From positions 1,948,219 through 2,012,218 of the forward strand of contig CAVQGM010000002.1 of assembly GCA_963712065.1 (NCBI GenBank): a DNA stretch of 64,000 nt, read 5' to 3'. Shown one piece after another: positions 9,689 through 17,843 of the stretch (its first letter is position 1; every line of letters starts with the position of its first letter). Below the pieces are notes generated by a model. It did not search any database. It was not told where the DNA came from and saw only the letters and a list, made by a program, of their open reading frames with translations. A program made the position numbers and the translations under genes. The stretch is from CAVQGM01 sp963712065 (lineage in GTDB: Bacteria; Actinomycetota; Acidimicrobiia; Acidimicrobiales; Acidimicrobilacustridaceae).

Positions 9689-10867
9689 ATGGCTGTTGCC
9701 GACATCCGTTCGAAGATGCGCTCGAACGAGGAGATCATCGGCCGGGCCGACCTCGACGACCCCGAGGCGATCCTCTCGGTGACGACCCTCGACGAGGAGG
9801 CGACGGTCTACGCGGTGAAGGACCACGCCGACGCCATCTTCACGTGGGACTACCACAAGGGAGCCCGGCCAGCGCTCAACAAGCTCTACGAGAAGGCCAA
9901 GACCTCCCAGTGGAACGGCGAGACCGACCTGCCGTGGGACACCGACGTCGACGTCGAGAGGTCCGTCCGCGCCCAGAACGCGGCCGTCAACCCGGGCGCG
10001 ACCGACCTGTTGCCACCGTTCGACGTGTCCGGTACCGCGCTCGCGTCGTGGGGCGACGAGGAGTTCCTGGCCCTCGGCATCGAGATGCAGAACCACCTGC
10101 TCAGCCAGTTCATGCACGGTGAGCAGGGGGCACTGATCTGCACGGCCAAGATCGTCGAGACGGTGCCGTGGATCGACGCGAAGTACTACGCCGCCACCCA
10201 GGTGATGGACGAGGCCCGCCACGTCGAGGTGTTCGCCCGGTACCTCGACGACAAGCTGACCGGCCACTACCCCATCAACGCCCACCTGCGGATGCTGCTC
10301 GACGACATCATCGAGGACGAGCGCTGGGACATGACCTACCTCGGCATGCAGATCATGGTCGAGGGCCTGGCCCTGGCCGCGTTCGGCATGCTCCACCAGA
10401 CCACCGCCGAGCCGCTCCTCAAGCAGCTCCTGCGCTACGTGATGAGCGACGAGGCCCGCCACGTGGCATTCGGGGTGCTGTCGCTGAAGGAGTACTACGC
10501 CGAGCTGTCGACGGCCGAGCTGCGCGAGCGCCAGGAGTTCGCGTTCGAGGCGGCGGTGCGGATGCGCGACCGCTTCCTGCAGCAGGAGGTGTGGCAGCGC
10601 CTCGACATCGACGTGGCCCCGCTCATCCCGATCATCCGCCAGGACCCGAACCGGAAGCTGTTCCAGCAGCTGCTGTTCTCGAAGATCGTGCCGAACTGCA
10701 AGAAGCTCGGCCTGCTCGACGCCGGCGCCACCAACGGCAACAAGGGCTGGTTGCGGGAGCGGTTCGAGGAGATGGACGTCATCCAGTTCGAGGACTTCCT
10801 CGACACCGGCGAGGAGTACGCCGAGCTCGACGCCGTCGCCGCCGACCGGGCGGCCGCCGGCGCCTGA
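9689..10867 (+). CDS. Ferritin-like diiron protein (putative oxygenase)
   Basis: 392 aa from ATG at 9689, whose ribosome-binding site is GGGGGG; the open frame extends 450 nt upstream but antisense to another gene. Four-helix diiron ligands are visible: MHGEQG, then DEARHVEVF, then VEGLALAAF, then DEARHVAFG, that is Glu, ExxH, Glu, ExxH. This is the AurF/ribonucleotide-reductase R2-like ferritin superfamily, whose members use O2 for N-oxygenation, hydroxylation or desaturation. There is no signal peptide. The substrate is unknown and there is no electron-transfer partner next to it. Confidence 0.85.
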   Translation: MAVADIRSKMRSNEEIIGRADLDDPEAILSVTTLDEEATVYAVKDHADAIFTWDYHKGARPALNKLYEKAKTSQWNGETDLPWDTDVDVERSVRAQNAAVNPGATDLLPPFDVSGTALASWGDEEFLALGIEMQNHLLSQFMHGEQGALICTAKIVETVPWIDAKYYAATQVMDEARHVEVFARYLDDKLTGHYPINAHLRMLLDDIIEDERWDMTYLGMQIMVEGLALAAFGMLHQTTAEPLLKQLLRYVMSDEARHVAFGVLSLKEYYAELSTAELRERQEFAFEAAVRMRDRFLQQEVWQRLDIDVAPLIPIIRQDPNRKLFQQLLFSKIVPNCKKLGLLDAGATNGNKGWLRERFEEMDVIQFEDFLDTGEEYAELDAVAADRAAAGA

Positions 10868-10907
10868 GCCCCCGTCGAGTGGCAGGGTCGCCGACGAACG
10901 GTCGATC

Positions 10908-11612
10908 TCAGCCCAGGTGCTGGTGGAAGAAGGCGACGATGCGGCGACGGGCGTCCACGGCGGACGGCTCGTGGTAACGGGCAGCAGCCAGCCTGGCGAC
11001 CACCTTGTCCCCCAAGGTGAGCTCGGAGGGGCCGTGTTCGTTGAGGAAGCCGTGCCCGGCACCCGGGTACACCTTGATGTCGTGGTCGACGCCGGCGGCG
11101 GTGAGCGCCCGCTCCAGGCGATCGGCGGTCTTGCGCACCCCCGGCCACCGATCCCTGGCACCGAAGCTGCCGACGATCGGGCAGGCGCGGGGCATGGCCC
11201 GCTCCGTCTCGTCGTCGAGGGCACCGTAGTTCACGCTGGCGGCGGCGAAGTCGTGGTCGGGGGCCACGAGCAGCGCGAACCCGCCGCCCATGCAGAAGCC
11301 CATCACCCCGACCCGGCCGGTGCAGTCGTGCCGGTCGGCGACCCAGGCGCGAACGAGGTCGAGGTCGCCGAGGGGTCGCCAGCCACGGATGAGCGACCAC
11401 AGGCAGGTCCTCCGGCTGGCCCAGTAGAAGAAGTCGGGAGCGACGGCCAGAAACCCTTCGCCGGCCATCCAATCGGCCTGGTTCCTCGTGTCGCGGCTCA
11501 GGCCGAGGGCATCGTGGATGAGGACCACGGCTGGCCACGGCCCGACGCCCTCCGGTGCGGCGACGTAGGCGGGCATGTCGCCGTGCTCGCCCCGAACGGT
11601 CACCTCGGTCAT
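10908..11612 (-). CDS. Dienelactone hydrolase family protein
   Basis: 234 aa alpha/beta hydrolase. The nucleophile elbow is GFCMGG, with Cys in place of Ser as in dienelactone hydrolases. The Asp is in GARDRWPG and the His in GAGHGF. Dienelactone hydrolase opens the lactone ring in chlorocatechol and related ring-cleavage pathways, though many family members act on other esters or lactones. Its ATG overlaps the stop of the upstream esterase-like gene by 4 nt, so the two are co-translated. Confidence 0.9.
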   Translation of the reverse strand: MTEVTVRGEHGDMPAYVAAPEGVGPWPAVVLIHDALGLSRDTRNQADWMAGEGFLAVAPDFFYWASRRTCLWSLIRGWRPLGDLDLVRAWVADRHDCTGRVGVMGFCMGGGFALLVAPDHDFAAASVNYGALDDETERAMPRACPIVGSFGARDRWPGVRKTADRLERALTAAGVDHDIKVYPGAGHGFLNEHGPSELTLGDKVVARLAAARYHEPSAVDARRRIVAFFHQHLG

Positions 11613-12847
11613 CGCACCTTCTCGGGGGTCTGCGGTCGCTCGCCGAGCACGTCTCGATACAGCGCCTCGCGGAGCGAGAGCTCGCGGGCGTCGGTGAGAC
11701 CGAAGCCGAGGCGGTTCGGCGCGTAGCAGTAGCCGATGCGGGTGTCGAGGTCGGCAAAGCCGAACGAGCCGCCGTTGCCGGGGGTGCCGAAGGCGGCGTC
11801 GGCGGAACCCCCGAACGGGAAGTCCTGGGTGGGCTTGAGGTACCCGAGCGAGTACACGGCCGGTACCCGGAGGACGAGATCGACGAGGCCGCCGCTCGGG
11901 GGTCGGGCCGGGCGGACCAGGGCATCGAGGGTCTGGTCGCGCAGGCCGAGCCCGCCCGTCACCGCCGCGCCGTACGCCGCGGCCACCGCCCGCGGCTCGC
12001 CGATGCCGTTGCCGGCCGGGATCTCGGCGGCCAGGACGTCGGGGCGGTTGTAGTTGGTGTCGACGAGGAGCTCACGCGGGTTGCTGAACGACCGGTTGGC
12101 CAGGCTCCGGGGGTTCATCATCGCCAGCAGGAGCCCGCGCGGCACCTCGTTCAGGTGCAGGAGGGACTCGTACTTGCTCCGGCCGTGGACGGTCGCGCGC
12201 CGGTCGAGCTCGAACCCCGGCGGCACGCCGATGAAGAAGTCGACACCGAGCGGCGTCGCGATCTCGTCGGCGAAGAACCGCCCGAGCGAGCGGCCCTTCG
12301 GGTCCACCCGGCGCAGCAGCTCTCCCTCGTACCAACCGAGCGTGATGCCGTGGTAGCCGTGACGGGTCCCGGGCGCCCACGACGGCGGCTGCAACGCGAT
12401 GGCGGCGGCCACGAGGTCGAGGTCGCCCAGGTCGGCGATGGTCAGCGGGACGTCGATCACCGGGAGGCCCGCCTGGTGCGACAGAAGCTGGCGAACGGTG
12501 ATCTCGCCCTTGCCCCGCCATGCGAACTCGGGCCAGTAGGCCGCGACCCGCTCGTCGTGGTCGACCAGACCACGTGAGTGCGCCAGCGCCAGCGCGAGGG
12601 AGGACACGCCCTTGGTCGTCGAGTACATGACGACGACCGTGTCCTCCCTCCACTCGGCGCGGGTCTCGCCGTCGCGGTAGCCGCCCCACAGGTCGACGAC
12701 CTTCCTGCCATCGCGGTACACGGCACATGCCGCACCGACCTCGCCCCGCTCGGCGAAGTTGCGACGGAAGGCATCGGCCACCGGTCCGTACCCCTCGTCG
12801 ACGTCCCCTCGGAGCAGCCCGGGCGGGACGTCGACCTTGAGCGTCAT
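11609..12847 (-). CDS. Beta-lactamase-like serine hydrolase (EstB/class C type)
   Basis: 412 aa. The S-x-x-K active-site motif is STTK in 'VMYSTTKGVSSLALALA' near residue 76, and the usual 'GPVADAFRRNFAERGEVGAACAVYRDGRKVVDLWGG' N-terminus is present. Family members are esterases (EstB, LipL-like) more often than true beta-lactamases. I see no export signal, so a cytoplasmic esterase is most likely. It is coupled to the dienelactone hydrolase downstream, and together they may hydrolyse an ester and then a lactone. Confidence 0.88.
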   Translation of the reverse strand: MTLKVDVPPGLLRGDVDEGYGPVADAFRRNFAERGEVGAACAVYRDGRKVVDLWGGYRDGETRAEWREDTVVVMYSTTKGVSSLALALAHSRGLVDHDERVAAYWPEFAWRGKGEITVRQLLSHQAGLPVIDVPLTIADLGDLDLVAAAIALQPPSWAPGTRHGYHGITLGWYEGELLRRVDPKGRSLGRFFADEIATPLGVDFFIGVPPGFELDRRATVHGRSKYESLLHLNEVPRGLLLAMMNPRSLANRSFSNPRELLVDTNYNRPDVLAAEIPAGNGIGEPRAVAAAYGAAVTGGLGLRDQTLDALVRPARPPSGGLVDLVLRVPAVYSLGYLKPTQDFPFGGSADAAFGTPGNGGSFGFADLDTRIGYCYAPNRLGFGLTDARELSLREALYRDVLGERPQTPEKVR

Positions 12848-12863
12848 GACCGCGCGCGCCCGT

Positions 12864-14066
12864 TCACGGGACGGTCACCCAGCCCGACCACCCGCCGTTG
12901 GGGTTCAGCTGCCAGCTGCGCACGGTGAACGCACTCGTGCCGGACGGGGCCAGCAGGCCCACGAACAGCTCGAGGCGCCCGTCGGCGTTGGCACCCACGC
13001 CGGCCACGGCGGGGAGCCCGCCGTAGGCGAACGGGATCGGCGGGTAGGCGACGGCCGGGCTCCACCCGGTCGCGCCGTTCGGGCTGCGCTGCCAGACGTG
13101 CCCGGGGACGCGCTGGCCGGGCACCCCGGCGACACCGCCGATGGTGAAGAACACCTCGAGGCGCCCGTCGGCGTTCGGTGCGGCGGCCATCGATTGGGCG
13201 AACGGGGCGGTGGGCACCGGCAGGGCGACGAGCGGGCCGCCGGCCCACCCGCCGTTGGGCACCACCTGCCAGGCGTGCAGGATCCGGGTGCCGTCGTTGC
13301 CGAAGACCTCGAGCCGCCCGTCGGCGTTGGGGGCGACCGCCAGGCGACCGACGGCTCCCATGGGCAGCCCGGCCCAACCGGACCACGCCCCGCCGGCGCT
13401 GAGCTGCCAGGCGTGCCGAGGCCCGCCGCCGGCGGTGAAGACCTCGAGCCGGCCGTCGGCGTTCTGGGCGGCGGCGAGGTCGCCGGTGGTCCCGGCAACC
13501 CGATCCTCGCTCAGGGGCACCCACGCGCTCCAGGGGCTGCCGGGGCTGAGCTGCCACGAGTGGGCGACCCGCTCCTTTGCGTACCCGAACGGGCCACGGT
13601 CGAACTGCTGGACGGCGAACACCTCCAGCCGCCCATCGGCGTTGAGGGCGACGTCGAAGTCCGGGACGTAGCCACCGATGCCCATGGACACCCACGGCGC
13701 CCAGCCGTCGGCGGAGCCGTCCTGCCAGGTGTGCCACAACTCGTCGGCACCCGACGCGAAGGCCTCGAGGCGACCGTCGGCGTTGCGGGCCGTCTCGACG
13801 GGGAAGGCACTGAACGGCGCCGGGGGCATCGGACCCGACGACCATCCGTCGTTCGGCATCACCTGCCACGAGTGCCACACGCCCGGACTCCCGAACACGC
13901 CGCTGAAGAACTCCAGACGACCGTCGGCGTTGCTGACCACGCCGCCCTGGGGGGCTGCCCACCACTGCACGGGCTGGCAGCCCACCGCTCCCAGCACGAC
14001 CACCACGATCGCCGCCACGGACCACCGGCGAGCCGTGCCCGATCGACCCCACGCCCAGGTACCCAT
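12864..14066 (-). CDS. Lipoprotein with seven PLL/DUF346-type beta-propeller blades
   Basis: 400 aa from ATG at 14066. The signal peptide ends in a lipobox (LGAVGC, Cys30), so the protein should be lipid-anchored outside the membrane. The mature part contains seven repeats of about 50 residues, each with the core N-A-D-G-R-L-E and a later W-Q (H.WQ). That is the blade signature of Photorhabdus lectin (PLL)/tectonin-like proteins, and seven copies would close a seven-bladed propeller. The known PLL proteins bind fucosylated or O-methylated sugars. A sugar- or surface-binding role is therefore inferred. No enzymatic domain is visible. Confidence 0.85.
   Translation of the reverse strand: MGTWAWGRSGTARRWSVAAIVVVVLGAVGCQPVQWWAAPQGGVVSNADGRLEFFSGVFGSPGVWHSWQVMPNDGWSSGPMPPAPFSAFPVETARNADGRLEAFASGADELWHTWQDGSADGWAPWVSMGIGGYVPDFDVALNADGRLEVFAVQQFDRGPFGYAKERVAHSWQLSPGSPWSAWVPLSEDRVAGTTGDLAAAQNADGRLEVFTAGGGPRHAWQLSAGGAWSGWAGLPMGAVGRLAVAPNADGRLEVFGNDGTRILHAWQVVPNGGWAGGPLVALPVPTAPFAQSMAAAPNADGRLEVFFTIGGVAGVPGQRVPGHVWQRSPNGATGWSPAVAYPPIPFAYGGLPAVAGVGANADGRLELFVGLLAPSGTSAFTVRSWQLNPNGGWSGWVTVP
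12970..13935 (-). repeat. Seven internal coding repeats (blade units)
   Basis: The motif encoding ADGRLE (CCGTCGGCGTT on the plus strand) recurs seven times, near 12979, 13168, 13319, 13457, 13637, 13787 and 13931, at irregular intervals of about 140-190 nt. The spacing and coding potential identify protein blades, not a nucleic-acid array. Confidence 0.8.
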
Positions 14067-14292
14067 CCGAACCACTTCCTCTCCCGGAGAGGCGGGCCTC
14101 GCACCCCTGCCCGTGCCCGGGCACCGGCCACGAAGCTCGTACCGGTGACCAGCATGCGCCGCCCACGGGCGCGGGCTCAGAGGCGAACGACCCGGATCAG
14201 GGCTCGAGCGCGCCACGGCACCTCGGGTCCTCGCCGTCCGCCGGGTACCGTCGGGCGGCCGGTTCGGATCGGGGCGGCGAGGACGGAGCGAC

Positions 14293-15510
14293 ATGGCGAC
14301 CGCGGTGGTGCTGGGGGGATGCGGGGGGATCGGCCGGGTGGCGGTGCGGGCCCTTCGGTCGGGCGACTGGTTCGACGAGGTCGTGGTGGCCGATGTCCGG
14401 GAGGACGAGGCGAGGGCGTTGGCGGCCGAGCTCGGGGCCGGGGTGCGCGGGGTCGCCGTCGACGCCGCCTCACCGGAGAGCCTGGCCGCGGTGGTGACGG
14501 GCGCCGACGTCGTCGTCGGCTGCGTCGGCCCCTTCTACCGGTTCGGGGCGCCGGTCGTGCGGGCGTGCATCGACGCCGGGGTGCCGGTGGTGGACGTGTG
14601 CGACGACCTCGACGCGACCCGGCATCAGCTCGAGCTGTTCGACGCCGCCGAGGACGCGGGGGTCGTGGCGGTCATCGGGATGGGCAACTCGCCGGGACTC
14701 GCCAACGTGCTGACCCGCTACGCGGCCGACGAGCTGCTCGACGTCACCGAGTCGGTCGACATCATGCACATCCACGGCGGCGAGCCCGACGAGGGGCCGG
14801 CGGTGGTGAAGCACCGCATCCACGCCATGGTCGACGACGTGCCCCTGTACCTCGACGGCGAGTTCGTCGAGGTGCGGCTGCTCGACGAGAGCGGCGCGGC
14901 GTACGTCGAGGAGACGGAGTTCCGCGACGTCGGCCCCTACCCGGTGTTCCCCTACCCCCACCCCGAGACCATCACCCTGCCCCGGCACGTCCCCGGGCTG
15001 CGCCGGGTCACCAACCGCGGGGTCGTGTACCCGTTGGCCTACTTCGAGCACACGATGGACGTGGTGCGTCGCGGGCTGGCCGACCATCCCGGGGTGGCGG
15101 CGGCCCGGCTGCCGATCGACGAGTGGGTGGCGGAGATCCTCGCCGAGCGGCCCCGGCTGCTGGCCGAGGCGGGGGTGACCGAACCGGGCGGTTGCCTGAA
15201 GATCGTGGTGTCGGGACGCCGCGACGGTGAGCCGCACACCTATGTGTTCTCGCTGTCGTCGGCGGGGGGCGCCGGTGCCGGGGAGGGCACCGGCATCCCC
15301 GCAGCGCTGGGGGCGATCCTGGTCCACCGCGGCGCCATCACCTCCCCGGGGGTGCACCCGCCCGAGGCGGTGGTGTCACCCGTCGAGCTGCTGGCGCTGG
15401 CCGCCGAGGTGATCCCCCACTTCGGGATCGGCGACGGCGGTGGCGTGCCCATCCACATCGAGCACCGCCTCCCCGACGGGACGGTGGAGGAGCTGGCGCT
15501 GGGGCTCTGA
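14293..15510 (+). CDS. Saccharopine dehydrogenase-like NADP-binding protein
   Basis: 405 aa. The N-terminal Rossmann motif GGCGGIG (residues 8-14) and the 'VVVADVREDEARALA' strand are those of the saccharopine-dehydrogenase NADP-binding family. In the middle, VIGMGNSPGLANVLTRYA matches family members where this loop contacts substrate. Bacterial relatives act in lysine, carboxyspermidine or unknown metabolism, so the reaction is not assigned. The 3' end overlaps the convergent acyltransferase gene by 135 bp. Confidence 0.85.
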   Translation: MATAVVLGGCGGIGRVAVRALRSGDWFDEVVVADVREDEARALAAELGAGVRGVAVDAASPESLAAVVTGADVVVGCVGPFYRFGAPVVRACIDAGVPVVDVCDDLDATRHQLELFDAAEDAGVVAVIGMGNSPGLANVLTRYAADELLDVTESVDIMHIHGGEPDEGPAVVKHRIHAMVDDVPLYLDGEFVEVRLLDESGAAYVEETEFRDVGPYPVFPYPHPETITLPRHVPGLRRVTNRGVVYPLAYFEHTMDVVRRGLADHPGVAAARLPIDEWVAEILAERPRLLAEAGVTEPGGCLKIVVSGRRDGEPHTYVFSLSSAGGAGAGEGTGIPAALGAILVHRGAITSPGVHPPEAVVSPVELLALAAEVIPHFGIGDGGGVPIHIEHRLPDGTVEELALGL

Positions 15511-16854
15511 ACCCGAGCGGCGCGCCGACGTCCGAGCGGCCGTCATCGCGCCGAGCTCCTGGTCGAGGGCGTCGCGGAGGACCGCGAGGTCGGGACAGGC
15601 GTCGGGGTCGACGATGATCGTGACCGCCAGCGTGCCGGCGTAGGACATGACGGCGAACGACACCGTGACGTTGCCGGTGACCACCGCCAGGGCCAGGAGG
15701 TCGGTGACGGGCGCGCCGGCGAAGGCGAGCGGCTGGTCGGGGCCGCGCAGGTTGGTGACGAAGGTGGTGATCATCCGCTGCCGGTCGATGAACGTCTGGA
15801 ACATCCCCAGCCGGGCGAGCAGTCGGAAGGCCGGACCGATGAGCGCCGCCGAGGCCCCACGAGGTGCCTCCTTGCCCGCTCGGGTGGCGGCGGCGATCGA
15901 GCGGAGCCGCTCGGCGCGGGCGCCGGTCGCCGGGAGCTCGACGGGCATCACGCCCACCCGGTTGCCGAGCTCGGTGGCGGTGGCGTGCCGCCGGGCCGAG
16001 ACCGGGATCGAGGCGACGAAGCGGCTGGCCGGCTCACCCCGCGCCGCGACGACTCGCCCCAGCGCACCGGCCACCGCGGTCAGCACCACGTCGTTGACGG
16101 TGGCCGAGTGGGCGTGGGCCACGTCGAGGAGCGGACCGAGCTCGGCGCGAACGACGGCGAACCGTCGACGCGCCCCGGTCGGCCGGTTCAACGACGATCG
16201 CGGCGGGCGGCCGGGACGGGCGGCCCGCAGCTCGGCGACGGCGTCGCGCGCCGTGGCGACCGCCGACCCGAGGTGGGCGAGCGAGCGCAGTCGCTCGCGC
16301 GCGGCATCGACGGCCAGCCGACGGGTCGACGGCGTCCCCGCCGGGAAGTCCACGGGGTCGGGCGGCGGGGACCCGTCCACCAGGCTGGCGAGGACGGCGA
16401 GCCCGCCGATCCCGTCGGCGAGGACGTGGTGGAACACGATGACGAACCCGGTGACCCCCGGCGCCACGCCGGTGACGAAGGTGGCCGACCAGAGGGGCCG
16501 GTCGGGTGGGAGGGGTCGACTGATCACGTCGGCCGCCACCTGCAGGAGGGCGGCCTCTCCCCCACCGCCGGGCGCGGGCACCACGGTGACGTGCCGGTCG
16601 ATGCGGAAGCCGGCGTCGTCGACCCAGATCGGGCGGCCGCAGCCGAAGGGGACCCGCACGAGCCGTTGCCGGAGACGGGGCACGGTCCGGATCCGGCTGC
16701 CGAGCGTGTCGGTGACGGCGTCGGCGTCGAAGCCGGCGCCGGTGTCGAGCACCAGGACGGCGCCGACCTGCATCGGCGCCGAGCCGACGTCGGTCGCCAG
16801 CGAGGTCAGGTCCTCGGCCGAGAGCCGTTCGATGGGTGCGGGGGCGGTGCTCAC
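15376..16854 (-). CDS. Wax ester synthase/diacylglycerol acyltransferase (WS/DGAT)
   Basis: 492 aa. The active-site motif HHxxxDG is HHVLADG, near residue 144, and the C-terminal 'TNLRGPDQPLAFAGAPV' block is the second family signature. WS/DGATs transfer acyl-CoA to fatty alcohols or diacylglycerol, making storage wax esters or triacylglycerol. The last 45 or so residues run antisense into the convergent gene and have odd composition, because no stop occurs before 15376; the conserved domain ends earlier, near 'LDQELGAMTAA'. A second family member lies at 17844-19259. Confidence 0.88.
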   Translation of the reverse strand: MSTAPAPIERLSAEDLTSLATDVGSAPMQVGAVLVLDTGAGFDADAVTDTLGSRIRTVPRLRQRLVRVPFGCGRPIWVDDAGFRIDRHVTVVPAPGGGGEAALLQVAADVISRPLPPDRPLWSATFVTGVAPGVTGFVIVFHHVLADGIGGLAVLASLVDGSPPPDPVDFPAGTPSTRRLAVDAARERLRSLAHLGSAVATARDAVAELRAARPGRPPRSSLNRPTGARRRFAVVRAELGPLLDVAHAHSATVNDVVLTAVAGALGRVVAARGEPASRFVASIPVSARRHATATELGNRVGVMPVELPATGARAERLRSIAAATRAGKEAPRGASAALIGPAFRLLARLGMFQTFIDRQRMITTFVTNLRGPDQPLAFAGAPVTDLLALAVVTGNVTVSFAVMSYAGTLAVTIIVDPDACPDLAVLRDALDQELGAMTAARTSARRSGSEPQRQLLHRPVGEAVLDVDGHATAVADPEVGDHLGGQRQQLDG

Positions 16855-16888
16855 CCACCCATCGTCGCACCCCCTGGCCGACGTCGGG

Positions 16889-17500
16889 TCAGCTCTCGGG
16901 GTGCTCGATGTCGGCGTCGGAGCCGGGGAAGAACAGCACGTCGTGGGGCTCGCGATGGGGGTCGTCGAGCCAGCGGACGACGAAGGGGGGTCCGCCGTTC
17001 GAGCCCCGCACCTCGACGATCACGCCCCGCCGCTCCTTGCGGTCGATGGCGTGCCCGCGGATGACCACCACGTCACCGGGACGGGCCATCCCAGGGGAGA
17101 CCACGGGGGTGTTGGCGGCGGTCTCGGCGACGGTCTCGACCTCCCCGGCCAGCTCTTCGAGCAGGTCGAACGAGCTCACCACGCCGACGACCCGTTCCCG
17201 CTCGGTCACGACGAGGTGGTGGATCCGGTGGGTGAGCATGAGGCGGGCGGCGTCGACCACGGGGGTGTTGGGCGACACGGTGTGGACGTCACGTGTCATG
17301 ACGGTGACCACACCCTGATCGGGCTGCCACTCCTCGACGAGGTCCGACCCGGTCACGATGCCGGCCAGACGGCCGTCGGCGTCGAGCACGGGCACGCCGT
17401 GCAGCCGACCGTCGAGCATGGCGTCGCGCAGCGGGCCGACCACGTCGGTGGTGGAGACGGTGTGGACCTCGTCGTTCATGAGCTCGCGGATGGTCCTCAT
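16889..17500 (-). CDS. CBS-domain pair fused to a DUF1918 SH3-like domain
   Basis: 203 aa. Two CBS motifs cover roughly residues 1-60 (MNDEVHTVSTTD..GVPVLDADGRLAGIVTGSDL) and 65-115. A short linker then leads to a DUF1918 domain (RPGDVVVIRGHAIDRKERRGVIVEVRG..PPFVVRW). CBS pairs sense adenosyl ligands such as AMP or ATP. CBS and DUF1918 proteins are common in actinobacterial hypoxia/stress regulons. It is 8 bp upstream of a DUF1876 gene on the same strand, as in a small stress operon. The target is unknown. Confidence 0.88.
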   Translation of the reverse strand: MRTIRELMNDEVHTVSTTDVVGPLRDAMLDGRLHGVPVLDADGRLAGIVTGSDLVEEWQPDQGVVTVMTRDVHTVSPNTPVVDAARLMLTHRIHHLVVTERERVVGVVSSFDLLEELAGEVETVAETAANTPVVSPGMARPGDVVVIRGHAIDRKERRGVIVEVRGSNGGPPFVVRWLDDPHREPHDVLFFPGSDADIEHPES

Positions 17501-17507
17501 GGCGACC

Positions 17508-17777
17508 TCAGTTCTCCCGGACCTGGACCGGCCGGCCCTCCCAGCTCTCGATGGTGTGGGCCGCCTGCTCCACGAGGTGATGGCCGAGGTCGTGCAGCGC
17601 CCGAGCGGCGGCGATCTCCTCGCCCACGGCGGGGACGTCGGGATCGGCCGGGTTGCGCCGCGACCGCCCCCAGCCCCGCAGCTCCATCGGCCCCCCTTCG
17701 AGCACGGCGTCGGCCCGTGTCGCCTCTTCGTCCTCGGTGAAGACGACGGTCACCGTCCAGATGCGTTCCTCGCTCAT
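17508..17777 (-). CDS. DUF1876 family protein
   Basis: 89 aa from ATG at 17777, preceded by GAGGAGC. The pattern VVFTEDEEATRADAVLEGG, then GWGRSRRNPADPDVPAVGEEIAAARAL, is the full DUF1876 signature. The family has no known biochemistry but occurs beside stress-response genes in mycobacteria and relatives. It precedes the CBS-DUF1918 gene by 7 bp on the minus strand, and the two are probably co-transcribed. Confidence 0.88.
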   Translation of the reverse strand: MSEERIWTVTVVFTEDEEATRADAVLEGGPMELRGWGRSRRNPADPDVPAVGEEIAAARALHDLGHHLVEQAAHTIESWEGRPVQVREN

Positions 17778-17843
17778 GGCTCCTCCTCGGGACATCACGA
17801 GCATCGCCCGGTCGCGGGGATCCGGGCAGAGGAAGAGGTCCCG

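Noticed and set aside
12970..13935. Regularly spaced repeats resembling a CRISPR or satellite
   Set aside because: Spacing is 140-190 nt, the repeats lie in one reading frame and encode the blade motif of the lipoprotein.
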